In this document: positions 1-12,400 of the stretch, one piece after another
How positions within the stretch are numbered: the first letter of the stretch is position 1
How the letters are laid out: the number at the start of each line of letters is the position of its first letter
Source of the DNA: Oxytricha trifallax
Taxonomy: Eukaryota; Ciliophora; Spirotrichea; Sporadotrichida; Oxytrichidae
Direction of reading: 5' to 3'
DNA: 64,000 nucleotides
Assembly (NCBI GenBank): GCA_000711775.1
Contig: ARYC01000708.1
Coordinates: 62,001-126,000 of the forward strand
Translations under genes and position numbers: made by a program
The notes under the pieces: generated by a model
The model's database searches: none
The model's input: only the letters and a program-made list of their open reading frames with translations
Told to the model about the DNA's origin: nothing

Positions 1-2240
1 TCTAGTTCGTTATTAAAAAACTATCTATGAAGGTTTAAGGTTACGAGATTAAGAATATAAAATTCTCGATTTACAATAGCTTTATCAGCTGGTAGTTAGC
101 CTCCACCACTTGTTCTAAACTTTCTATACATGACAGCTTAATCAGGAATACTATAGAGAGCATCCAGTTTCTTTCTTCTCAGCATTGCTTCATTCATAAG
201 TCTAAGTGGTATTGAGGGATTCTCGTCACTCTACAATTCGTTTTAGTCTTCCATGTCTTCATAATTGTCTTAGAAATATTAATCTTCACAATCATCCTCA
301 CTTGAGTCATCCTTCCTTTGGTATATTTAAGGGATATTATAAATTAATTAGATATCTAATTTGTTTCCTAATATAGCCATAAAATTTAAATTGTAATATA
401 TTTTGCGATTCAAATCATCGCTGTTATCTTTAATGATTTTTTTGAAAACAGCTAAATCAGCAATGACCTCTCCAATATCATCAATATTAAGCTCAGAGTA
501 TAATTATTTTATATAGGAAAATAAGTTTTTATATAACTATACAGACTTAGGGATTGAATCCTAGTTTTATGAATCTACTTAACAAAGTAAAATATCAACG
601 CAATTGATACAACGCTTAGTGCCATTATAGATGATATAACCACAACAAAACTTATCTAATTTTAAATGATAAATGTGTCTTTTAAGTTTTCAATATCGAC
701 TTGAATGCCTTCGCACCTTTGAATAAGTGGCATAAACACATTTCTATCTATATAATACAGGTCTTTCACAATTTGATCTATTGAATCCCCAAATTACTCA
801 TATTTAAAGTTGTATTTTGATTTAGTTTTGTTATTAGTCACGCTGTTTATATAGTCTATGAGAGTTTTATTTTTATAAGCTTGAGAATTATCTTTCAATG
901 CCTAAATGAGATTGTTTCCTTTCGCAACTACCTAACTCAAGGCAAGGTTCATGTTTACTTTTTGACTGCTTAAACTGGTATCGCTGTCGATCTCATATAT
1001 TTCTATATTTTCAAGTCTGTGAATGATTTCGCTTAAAATTGATTTATCAAATTCAATGAATCTACTTTTATGGTCGTTTATTTCATTCAGGTAATCTGAA
1101 ATGTCTCTGATTAAAGTCAACTTATTAATTGATAAATAGTAAAATTTATATAAAAAAAGTTTAATTCTGTATGTAGTTCATCCTTTTTTACGTATCCTAC
1201 AATCTCATCTTCTTAAAAACCATTTTAAATGTTAATCAAAGATCTGAATCCAGAGTGGATCTCGTATAAATGTATAGTGATATCTTGCAGTAAAAATGAA
1301 GCAATTGTTAAACTCTCGAAGCCAGTATAGAAATTTATCTTAAGCCCTGTATTTAGAGATACCAAAGCCAAAATGATTGCCGTAACAAAAACTACAAATC
1401 TCCTTAAGAATATAACAGTCTATGGCTCTTTTCTAGAGTTTACCATTTTCCTAAATTCTCTCAATCTTGCAATGTCAGTCGATTTTCCTTCGTTTATAAA
1501 ATAACAAATTTTAATGTTACTTTGAGAAATTGAAGATTGACTGGATTCCAAAAATTGCTAAATTTCTCTAGATCTCGGGTCAACCCTCATCATTTCTTTA
1601 GCCATTTTAGTTAAGTCATCATCTTTGGATTATTCATCGTCTTGCTCTAAAATTGCTAATTATAAATCATTTAATGCAATTGACCTATCTTAATATTTCA
1701 TATTCATTTCTGAGCTCTTGGGACTTATATTTAAATAATAAGATTATAAAAACTTCTGCCAAGATATGAAGATTATGCTTTCATGAAGAGGCTACTTTTT
1801 TTAGACATAGTAGTTTTCATCGTTGTAGTTAAATATATATAACATCAACAGACTATTTAAAATGTAATTTTTAAATAACAGCGTTGTCATTTTCCTATTA
1901 GGAAATTTAAGCCTCTCAAGTGTCTTCCTAGATACTTTATCAATTACATAAATTCTGAGTATAATCATAGGCAAATAAGCCCCACCTTTGAATCCAAAAT
2001 CAAGAGGACATGCCTGAATGTAAACTTCATAGCAACCAAATCAATTTTTAATGTGCTTCATGTCATTTTTGGAGTGCATATCAGGCACAATAAATGACTT
2101 CAAATTTTCAGTATCTAAATAAGCTCTTCTGCCCACAGGAGCCATCTTGAAGCATTCAAAAAGCACCTTATTATATTCAATAACTATCCAAAATTTCAAT
2201 GGAGTGGAAACTAGGATTTGGGATGAGAAATAAGTCCCTC
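1..2240 (-). CDS. PAS-family multi-membrane protein, C-terminal part (runs off the window)
   Basis: Read with TAR=Gln, the minus strand is open from about 2240 to the window edge, apart from one in-frame TGA at 2041-2043 and at least two small introns (about 1140-1190 and 510-540). The product has two clear membrane segments, one near 1430-1330 (FVVFVTAIILALVSL) and one near 670-600 (FVVVISSIMALSVVSIALIF). Between and after them lie long hydrophilic stretches with an acidic segment near 290-230. It follows the PAS-domain segment at 2.6-6.6 kb in the same orientation and probably is the rest of the same gene, split by an unresolved insert at about 2240-2610. Large proteins combining several membrane spans with PAS domains are a known ciliate family; a sensory membrane role is inference. 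The 3' end lies outside the window. Confidence 0.55.
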
Positions 2241-2611
2241 ATCTTTGAAGCTACTCAAACTAAAACAGTCAAAGTATATGGGGGGGGGGCCAATAGTAGA
2301 TTATTAGTCATTCAAGTCAAATTAAATTAATGAGACAGCTATCCAAGCTAATTGGACTTTAGGGCAACTATGATAGTGCTAGGAGTCCTGTGACGAACCG
2401 CCTTGATTACGGAGTAGACTTTAAACTATATTTACAGGAAGAAAAGTGAAAAAAAATAATTACCTAACTTTAGGAGATTCCCACTTACCAATCCATTTAA
2501 TTCGTTTTTGCTGAGATGGGGTCTTACCTGAACTAAAAAACTAGTAAAAAAAATTAAGTTTTGCGGGGAAGCAGAAAAGACTAGTGAAATATAGCACAGA
2601 TATTTTTAATT
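2241..2611. other. Unresolved insert between two coding parts, with a G10 run
   Basis: This 370-bp stretch separates two minus-strand coding parts of the PAS gene and has stops in the relevant frames. It holds a run of ten G at 2281-2290, unusual in DNA this AT-rich. AAATTTTG occurs at both margins, but excision between those copies does not give an open frame, so I cannot define the ends. It may be an IES, an intergenic gap or a misassembly. Confidence 0.3.
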
Positions 2612-5600
2612 CAATTGGTGTTACCTTTCAAAATTTTGATTGCAATTTGTATGATAACTGTTAACTGTTTTATGACTATTCCGTTATATAAATTTTATAA
2701 GTTTTTTTATATAAATTGAATTGATTCATCAAAGTAAAAGTTTGAAATTTCTGATTATACTGTCTGATTCGTTTAAGCCCCAGTATTAATTCTAGTACAG
2801 TATTAAATAAAACAATGATCAATAATTATCTGAGACAGGTTATAATCGCTGTACTTATCATCCGATTCTTCAGTGAAATACTTTGGAAAGCCTAACATCT
2901 TATAAGCCTGCTCGTTTATACCGTAAATGTTTCCATTAGGTGCTGCCATAATTTGTATTGATTTTCTGAATTAGTATTCAATGGGTGGAGACAACAAATC
3001 TGTGTGCTTTTTTTCATCTACTTTCTTTAAAAATCCAACAAATTTAATTCCTTCTTTTTCTATAATTGGAACTGATGTTACATAAACGAAAACTTGCACC
3101 AGAAATCCATTCTTTTTCAATGCAAATATAATAATATAAATAAACTATTTTAAGATAAAAACCCATCTAATTATTTTACTATACTTCTCTTTGTTTGTTC
3201 AATACCTTAGGTTTGGCAGTATCAAGGTAATTTTACAAAAATTAATCATGCAAATTACCCACACACTTTGGCATAAGCATTTGCATATTTTTGCCAATTA
3301 CTTCGTTCCTTCTATACCCCAACAAATCCCTAATTTCATGATTTACATCTTCAACTATGCCAATTTCATGAGTTGACACTCTCATTACTATAACTACGTA
3401 TTTTGCGTTACTTGAGAAATTTTTTACAAGTTCTTCAAAAAGTGTTGCTGCTTCATACGATTAAAAAGTTTTCTAAGCATTTAATCAAGCAATTTATTTG
3501 CAAAATATAGAAAAAATAATTTAACTTATTATTATTCAAGAACTTCTTGAAATACTTTTCGCTCTCTTCGTCATTATTCATTACTTTTTAGGTAAAGATC
3601 GCATAAATTCTTAAAAGATAACCGTGATGAGGATTTATATTGAACATACTCAATACTAAGTTGTAAATTTTATTAATAATTTTAATAAAATTTGCTTTTT
3701 ATGAAATTTAATAACTATAATAAATCTGCATATTCATTAGAGTAATCTCTGTCCCAACTTTATGCAAATTATTTGCGTCAAAATCTGATTTCTTAAGCAA
3801 TTCTTTCCAAAATTCTAAGCATTTATCTGAAATTTATTCAATCCCATTCTCAAATTTTTGTAAATTTTTTGCAAACAAATATACTTTCTTGACATCAATT
3901 CTTCCGCTTGTTGATGACCTCTGCTTATGCACTTTATCCATATAATCTTCGATTTCTATTTTTACTTTGTAGAGGAAAAATTACCATTCTAGGGGGATTT
4001 TATTTTTCCTTTCAATCATTAGAATTTCAAAGAGACCTTTAATTTCGTTCTTAAGCAGATAGTATTTAAAAGTGAGTTAAATTTATTAAAACTTAACTTA
4101 TTTTACTGAATAATTTATTACTATCTAGTAGAATTTAAATAATCTTAGAATAGTAAGTTACAATTAAAATTAGTTTGGGGTTTTAATTGAATATAAGAAG
4201 CCAAGTATTTCAGTCTAAAAGAAAAAGGAAAAGTCTTTCCAGCCTCTTCAATCATGTTATAGACATGTCTATAAAATAGATTCCTAATTTACTTTCTAAG
4301 CTCACTTTTAGACAGCTATGAATGTAACTCCTCATGTTAGTTTGCTACTTCAATATCATTCATTTTTTCAATGCTATTTTACATATTTTTAGTCCTATAC
4401 TAAGTAACCTCACTATTTCCATTTTTTTAATCCATTTGATGAAGGGCATCTTAAACATTCATAGAACTTCCATTTTCAAAAGCACTTGACTGATATTCAT
4501 AAATTATGTCTAAATCCTTATGTCGCCTGCTTGTTGTTGAGGATGGTTTGAGGTTGAAGGAACTTTTAGTATTAACTTTTCTCTCTGACTTTCTTATTTC
4601 AAACAGCAAATTATCAATATTTATCGATTGCTTATTGATAATGTTTTGCTTTACTAAGTTCTACTTTTCTTCCTCTTCCTCCTTGATAATTTGCTCTTCT
4701 ATAGAGCCAATCTACTTTTGTATCTTTATAATATCAAATTAGTCATTCCTACTTTGAAAATCATAGTCAATATATCTCTCTATTTGGTTAATTCTTTGGA
4801 TCAGAGAGTTACACAAGCACTTTTCATTAGCTGATTTTCTAAACTTACATGCGTACCAGTGATTTCTAAGAATGCCATATAGCTTGATACGATCATCCTC
4901 ATTTTTCTCAGAAGACTAAATTAAGTCAAGCAAACAACCAAAATAAGATTCAGCCACTATATCTGACCCCATTTCTTTAAAGCTCTATCTCTCTGGTCTG
5001 AAAATTCTCGCAAATTTCCATTTAGTGTAGATTTATAACATCACAAAGTAATAAGGGAAAAGTCCTCCCAATATTAGGAAGATAAAACCATAAATGTTTA
5101 TATTAAATTTAGCAGTTTTTTGTAGGAAATTCCAAAAAGCAAGCCAAAATATTGAGAACTCAGCAAAAAGGGTCCAGTATTTAAAGTTATTTTGGTAGAT
5201 TCTTGTATATTAATAGCGCTCAAACATCAACGAGAATTGATAGAAAGTGAATATGCCCAGCGCAATTGGGCTATCTGTAAGTATTTCGAAGTTGAAAAGA
5301 GCAATCAGAATTTTCTTAAACAGCTTAATTTGATGAATTCTGGAAGGAATTTGCCTCCAAGGCAATTTCGACTTCATATTCAAATCTTAAAAAAGAATAG
5401 CTTCCAGAAACATACAAAATAGAGCTACTACTACCATAATAGATGATACTGCAATTAATATAACATGATCTCTGTTAAGACAAGTGAATTCATTAACAGT
5501 ATCACCATATTCATCTTTGTAAGTTCCCATCCCTTCTAATTTTGAACAATTAATTATTGTTGAATAGAGATGAAAAGTAGGTAATACAAGGAGTTACAAA

Positions 5601-6600
5601 CTCACAAATACTAAAATGCTGAGTATTAAGTTTTAGTGATCAGAATATTTATGAAAGCTGGTTCCACTATGATTTTATTAAATATTTTCATTTCCAGCTT
5701 GACCTGCTTTCACTATAATTAAGGGCTATTAAAAAAGCAAGGCTCAGTTTATAAGTAAATAGTTACTAAATTCAAAATCTTCACTTACTTTAACTTTTGA
5801 ATTTTGAAATAATTTTGCTGCCACTTGTTGCATGATCTTGTTGGTTGAACTCCTCTGCTCTCATAACTTTTCTGCTCCCAATCCATAAGAGTCTCACAAA
5901 TAAAAATTAATAATTATATTAGTCCCATAAGTAAGAGAATAAATATCGATAAGTGGAAATAGAGAGCAATCTGAAAATCTCTGAAAGCTGTTTTTCCTTT
6001 TTACTCAATCAATAAATTTCTATATTAATTTTAATATTATATCTTGTATTTCTGAGAATGATAAGAAGGTGATAATTCAAATATCTTAGAACGTTAAAGG
6101 GGCCCTTCCAGTTTAAAATGCTTTCTTTGGAATTTTCAATATTATTATTGTTTCCTGACAAATTACTAGCTATTGTTTTTACAGTCTAATTAAGAAGCAT
6201 TTCAGATAAACTATCATTAGATTGTAAAGAGTTTTCCCCTTGTAGTATTCTATGATAATCATAAGATTCGCTGAAGTTAATTAATTAAGTTCATATTAAT
6301 ACCATATATAATTGATTGAATTAAATTAAGTTGTTATGTATTTCTAGATTAAAGAGTGCGTAATAGATGGTTTACAAATATTCCAAAATAAGAATTAGGA
6401 ATAAAAACATGGGATGCATCTGAAATGCTTAAATCATCAAATGGTTTGCAGTAAACATTTTCTTTTTGAAGAGCTACACAAACCTGGACACACTGTTTTC
6501 GTCTTATTGTAAAAAGTTCCTCCTTTTTATTAGGGAGTTGCCACCAGAGCCCAATGGACCATTTCCAGAGAAATTGCCACCTGTAATATTATGGGATTGC
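2612..6600 (-). CDS. Multi-pass membrane protein with PAS domain, N-terminal part
   Basis: A long TAR=Gln frame on minus with short introns. From the N-terminus it shows a Ser/Asn-rich start, then about six or seven hydrophobic segments (about 5950-5000; for example LILSILVFVSLQLLVL, ILIAVSSIMVVVALF and INIYGFIFLILGGLF). A cytoplasmic charged region rich in Lys, Glu and Gln follows (4900-4250), then an alpha-helical region (4250-3500). A PAS region at about 3450-2780 contains DVNHEIRDLLGYRR and NGNIYGINEQAYKMLGF, both typical of PAS cores. The frame ends at a TGA near 2612, but coding sequence in the same style resumes at about 2240, so the stop is probably inside or next to an insert. The start was not resolved; the first coding sequence seen is near 6570. 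PAS domains bind ligands or mediate protein interactions; the signal sensed here is unknown. Confidence 0.6.
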
Positions 6601-7027
6601 TTAATATAATAATAATAAAATCTTACAAATAAATTGAAAATCATACTTAGAAAAATAAAAAATAATCTCATAAAATCGAGAGTATTTTAAGAGTATTATT
6701 TTTTGGCATTTTATATTAATTGATCTTACTTTGAATAATTAATTATCTTTATTATACTACTTATTTTAATTAATAAAAAACAACTTAAATTCTTTTACTA
6801 AATTATAATTAAATAAGCAGAATGTTCAAGTTTATTATCAAAGTAATGATTATTTTGAAGGAGTTAGATTTAATATGATATTTTAATTAAATATTATGAT
6901 TTTTTTTTAATTTTTGAATAACATAGAATGGTATAGCTAGTAATTACAAAAATATATTTTACAGTAAATTTTAAATTATCAGCCCAACTCCTATTTATAT
7001 TTCATCTATCGCCTGATATAACACCTA
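6601..7027. other. AT-rich intergenic stretch
   Basis: About 430 bp of very AT-rich sequence between the start of the PAS gene and the TGA of the next minus-strand gene. Both strands are dense in short A and T runs, and I see no open frame with protein-like composition and no RNA gene. A macronuclear chromosome boundary could lie here, but nothing in the sequence marks it. Confidence 0.5.
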
Positions 7028-7959
7028 TCACCTCTTATTTAATAAATAATTATGCTAATCTTTAGCTTTCTAATATGTAAATCATTAAAAAATAATGTGA
7101 ACTTACAATCTTAGGGAAAATCCCATTTATGCTGGTGTGTTCTCTCTTTACTGGTGCTTCTAGGATTTTATTGTAATTTACTTCATTGCTTTCATTAGAA
7201 ACAAATGCTTCTAGTGCCTTGTACAACAATTTGAATTCAGCTTTTGAGGTTTAAATAATGATTTTCGAATAAAATATGATTTATATAAGAGGGCATTGGG
7301 AAAAATTTGCATTTGGCAAAGACAGCCTCAAGCTAAGATTCTGTCAATACTCCTTTCTTCATTCTCGACTCTTATTCCTGGCAGTAGTCAAGGAACTTAA
7401 ATTGTAAATACAACACTAAAATAAAAGCTTTTATGAACTTTAATTTGTTGGCCTTGTCATTTCTGCCGAACTCCCTGCGGTCTCCCTTCTCATTCAAGTC
7501 ATTTAAGAAATTTCTGACTCTGTCCCAAAGATCATCCAAGAATTGGTTGGTGGCCAGTAGACTGCCATCTGCCCCTCTATCTGCATCATCACTTGCCTTA
7601 ATCAATCCCTTCGCTTTTTGCTCTTCATACTTACGCACAACTTTCTTTTCCTCCAAGGTCTTGAGGATCTCTTACTTTTTGCGGGCTTCTCTATAAATGA
7701 GTTTAGAATCATTTTTAATCCCCAATTTAAATTTAAATATACATGGAGCCAAATAAAATAAAACACTACAGATATTACACAAAACTTACTCTTTATCGTC
7801 GTCTAAATCCCACTCTTCATCTGAGTAGTCCTGTATTTTATCTTCTTCTTCGTCCTTGAGCACCCCGGTATTCTTGGGGTAAGCTTCTGAACCTAACTTA
7901 CCAAGGCTTCCAAAGCCCTTCGGTTTATTATTACTTGCGGAAAATAGTGGATCTGTCAT
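7028..7959 (-). CDS. Small acidic/charged protein, unknown function
   Basis: Starts with ATG at 7959 (MTDPLFSASNNKPKGFGSLG) followed by an acidic patch (DEEEDKIQDYSDEEWDLDDD). Exons are separated by short GT-AG introns at about 7780-7690, 7250 and 7090-7055, and the frame ends at TGA 7028-7030. The middle contains a Lys/Glu-rich helix and the segment NQFLDDLWDRVRNFLNDLNE, predicted helical. The C-terminal exons (KLLYKALEAFVSNESNE) could include a degenerate EF-hand-like helix pair. TAA and TAG occur several times as Gln. I do not recognise the family. Its position beside EF-hand genes is suggestive only. Confidence 0.6.
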
Positions 7960-8256
7960 TATAGTTTAAATTGATAGTAGTAATATAGTTAGTTATCTTC
8001 TATTTTGAAAATTAATTCAAATATTATAATTTATTTACATTTACATCATTTATATTATTCGGTCCAATATCTTTATTATTTTAATCATAAATAGTGAAAA
8101 TATATTTGATGCTGATTTTGATGGGAGACAATTGATATAAGAAGACGACACTATATTGATATTCAATGACATCAAAGAGTAGCTCAGATTAAACTTCCAC
8201 ACTTTAACATAAATTATAATTAAGTTATTATAACTTTTGATGACATATTGCAAAAG

Positions 8257-8885
8257 ATGGGGAGACCTGATGCATTGGTTCCTCAGTCATCTACTTAAGT
8301 TACTTCCAAAGATTTTGAAACATTGATTAAGGGCATGCCAACTGGCTATAAATACAGTACCTAACAGCTAAAGAATTATATATTTATTAATATTGTAAAA
8401 TTACCTTATAATTAAAAAATCTAATGAAAAATAATTATGGATTTGCGAAATTTTATTAATTTGTGTCATCAAGATCCAGTAGCACTGACTTGACTAATTA
8501 CATGAATTTAAATTATTTTTTCATGAATCAATTAAATTTCTGCAATAAAAAGAATGTATTCAAACTTTACTCTTAACAATCAGCTCCAAGTTTTGGAGGT
8601 ATCAGTGGAGATGCTTTCATTCCAACAATCGACTTCAAAGATAGATTCTTCCCTGGAATATTCTGGCAGAGAAACACTTAAGAAACAATATTTGTTTTTA
8701 ATTAATAGGAATCGATCTCTGAATAAAAATATTATATACTTAGCCTCAAATTGGATAGAGTAGTGCCCCAAGTAATTCAAGTTTTGGTCTCGGAGATAGC
8801 TTAAGAAGCAGTAATTTAGAATCATGAACTGAAAGTATGCAATACATTAATTAAATCTTTTTTATTCAATTTCAATGCACGTTGA
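8257..8885 (+). CDS. Hypothetical protein of about 180 residues
   Basis: ATG at 8257 opens MGRPDALVPQSSTQVTSKDF. A non-coding insert follows at about 8385-8465, then a Ser-rich stretch and the segment SAPSFGGISGDAFIPTIDFK, and a short GTTTTTAATTAATAG intron near 8692-8707. The C-terminus is hydrophobic and helical (LDRVVPQVIQVLVSEIAQEA), with TGA at 8883-8885. The insert near 8385-8465 could be an intron or an IES; no clean pointer was found. I do not recognise the family. It sits 7 bp upstream of the next plus-strand ATG, so the two could share a transcription unit or a nanochromosome. Confidence 0.5.
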
Positions 8886-8892
8886 CAATATA

Positions 8893-9447
8893 ATGGCTGG
8901 CAAGAAATATGAAGATGTATAAAACGATAAACTGCTACTGTAAGAGCAAAAGATTAAAGAAAAAGAACTAAAATACATGTCTTAGAACAAAGGAGGCCTT
9001 GGGGTCATAAATGAAGATAGATTTGAAATGTAGAGTCAAAGCTCTATTCCATCAAGAGCTATCGATGATATAATGGCAAGAGACGTAGATCCTAGAAGAA
9101 CTAAAAACTAACCAGGTGGTCCTTCTTCTAAAATAAACACTGCCAATAATTCTATGAGAAGCGGCACACTCTAAAATATCTCGGGAGCCCTAAGTCATGA
9201 GAATCTTCAGAAATTCAAAAGTAACTAAGACTACTATAGATAGTAAGAAGCAATTATCAAGTAGATTCCTCTTGAAGAGAGATTCAAGTTTGACAAGAGT
9301 TTGGACTAGTTCTTTAAAACATTCTGCAAAAGCTTGATTGAGGAAGTTAACAATGGGCCAGTCAAGAGAGACATCAATAGCTTTGTCGTTCATTATGGCA
9401 AAGAACATCCTGGCTTCGTTAATTACTCAGAGTTCAAAATTAATTGA
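8893..9447 (+). CDS. Intronless 184-residue hypothetical protein
   Basis: A single uninterrupted TAR=Gln frame runs from ATG 8893 to TGA 9445-9447. It begins MAGKKYEDVQNDKLLLQEQK (helical, charged). A low-complexity Ser/Asn middle follows, then a basic/aromatic C-terminus (ERFKFDKSLDQFFKTFCKSL, then KRDINSFVVHYGKEHPGF). More than ten TAA/TAG codons are read as Gln, which makes it a clean demonstration of the code. I recognise no domain. Its 3' end overlaps the 3' end of the convergent giant EF-hand gene by about 20 bp if both TGA stops are correct. Confidence 0.7.
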
Positions 9448-12400
9448 TGCTAAGTTATCATAAATTATAATCTTACCATGCTGATAGAGTTATTATTGAA
9501 CACCTTCGAAGGCTTGGTCGAGCTTTTCATAATCAAATTTGTCCAAACTGTCTAATATACTGAAAACTGTATTCAAAAGTGTTTTCTCATCTTCATCAAG
9601 CTACACACCATACTTTTATAAGTGACTTAATAACCCTAAATAAAGGTATGTCTTTATTTTAAAGATATTCAAATATTATTCCTAATAAGCATCTAATAAT
9701 ATTATAGTTTAAATAATAATCAATATGAAATATAGATTATATAAATAATTAATTTATTAAATTATAAATAAATGAAAGCTGAGTATATTAAATTTTTAAA
9801 AAGTTTTGATCATTTTTATTTTTAATTAATAAATCTATTTAATAAACCCCAAACAATTAGTGATAAAATCCTCAAAAATTTTAGAGTTTTAACTGTAGAA
9901 GAGTCTCTTGCTCAATCCTACAATCATAGATCTACTCTGCTTCTTCATTCTTGACTTCATGCCATCAATTTATTGCATCGATCTCTGCTCCTCTTCCAAG
10001 ATTTACTCATTAAGGTCAGCTACTTCATCAAAGAACTTATCGCAATCAATTGCAAGTTCATTTATGATTTTCTGTAGAATAGGTTTAACTTGCATGAAAG
10101 CATAGATTCCTCCTCCAGTTTGATTGTTCATGATTTCTTGAAGGGCTTTTGCAAATTCAACCACACTTAATTTCCCTGTATTCTTGTCGTCGAAGAAGTT
10201 CATTAACATACGCGCCTCATCTAAAGAAACACCGCTTTCTAGACTTTGATATAAGTAGCAAATTCAGCTCCAAAAATTACTTCAATTAATTAAAATTTAT
10301 TAGTTTTAAGCTGATACAAAACCTGTACGCTCAGTATCAAACAAAGCAAGTACTTATCTCATGCTGAGTCTCTTGGCTTAAATTCCATCAGCAATTTTCT
10401 TTAAGACATTGAAGACTTACTGCTTAACTGAGGAGCCCTTTTTAACTTATTACACACCTGAAGACAAAGCTTGTTCTAGCTTAGAGCCACCTCCAATTTT
10501 GTTTGTAACAAAGGTTATTCCATCTACAAATTATAGTCTGACAATTGCATTTTCATTTCTGTCATCTAAGTAGTTATAAATTGATAATTAAGATAATTTT
10601 AAAATCATACATTTTAATTTACAGATAGTTAAAGAATTCAATTAGATCCTCAATGGAGATACCTAGATCCATACCTTGCATACATTTTATGAAAACTTCC
10701 TTGCTAATTTTGCCATCTCTCTCTTTATCAAACACATCAAACAGCTTCTCAATTGTAATATCATAGAAGTTTATCATTTTATTCAACTATTGGCAGCACT
10801 ATGCGATGAGTGGGTCAACGAAGCCCTTGTCAAGAATGCTACATTAATGCGTTTACGAGTCATATAATCCAAGAATTCTTTAAAGGAACATTCGTAACGA
10901 CCATGATTTGCCTTTCTGACATCTACTATTACTTTATTAGCTTCGTTTTAGTTCAAATTATTTATAATAAAGACACTTTTATTTATGTTCAAAATGATTC
11001 CAAGCTTCTCAAACAACTGCTGGATACCCTTGATGTTAGCAAATTAGTTAGGCATGTATTTAAGAGTGTCATAGATTATAGCTTCTAATGTTGTGTTTTT
11101 CTTCTCTAATTTATCTTTAACAGTTTCATAGAGATCGTCTAACTCTTATCGAGTTTTCAATTCTTCTCCTTATAATTTGCTATTCTCTATATCTTCGTCA
11201 TTTTGTTATTGAGAAATAGAAATATTCATTTTATATAGATTGCTTATAATTTTGAGATTCAGGTAATATTGATCCTCTTCATTTTCTAAGAGACTAGATA
11301 TTGATTTAACTTCTTCAAGTCTGACTCTGTTATTTTTAGTTCTATCAATGATATCGAAAACTTTCTTCAACTCCTTCTTTGGAATGTTCATTCCTACAAA
11401 CTCATTCAGCAAGGCAAATTCTTCAAAACTCAAGGATCCTTTCTATTAAGTATCATGCTCAGAGAACACTCTTTCTAGAGGTATTTATTGCTTTTCTAGT
11501 GCAAAGTTGAAGGTAGTAATCCATTCTTAGATGATTAGCTTCTCGTATGATTTCTCCATTTCAAGCTTTTTAGCACCTTACACTACGATTCTCTCAAATT
11601 CTTAGGCTGCAATTGAGCTATCTTTTCCTTCAAATGGCACTGATGAAATTAATTTCTCAATTTCATCTTATGTGAGACCAGCTCTGAGCTTTTTCAAGCC
11701 TGCCTTTAGTTCTTTAGCAGAAAGTCTACCAGCTGCTGTCTTTGTACCCTTTTCTCTCCATTAAGTAAAGAGGCGTTTATAGCTTAAATTCTTTTGTAAA
11801 ACCATGCCATGGATCTTAATGAAGGATTGGAAGATCCAGTTTTCATCTCTTTTAACTAAAACTGCATCGTGGAGCTGTTTGAAAGTGAAACGAGTCGTCG
11901 CTTTTTAAGTCTTACGATCAATTTACTGCTTTTGTTAGTCTGTACTATCTGTTCCTTTTGTAAACCCTAATATAAAAAATAATATACTTAGGATAGTGAT
12001 AATAAGTGCAAATCAATCTGAGTTGTTCTACAAATTATATTTCTAGTATTGTGAATCCTCAATCAATTATACATTTTTCTATTTCAACTACACCCATTTT
12101 GTAATTGAAATAAGGTTTTACCTACTTAGCAGATATATTCAAATATCTTGACAAGTTCCTCTTCTGTGAATTCAAGCCCCATCATTAGCGACTCATTGAC
12201 AAAGTCATGCTTGAACACAAACTTATGATCATCTGGATCGTACATTTTATAAGCCTTTTCAACTGCAATGTTCTTCTTCTTTAGCTATTGTCTGAACTTA
12301 TTGACTAAGTTGTTCGTGTTATCAACTGATTTTTAGAACTTAAAGCATCCACTGGAAATGAATGCGTTTAGCAATTCGTAGTAACTCAAGCTGTCCATGT

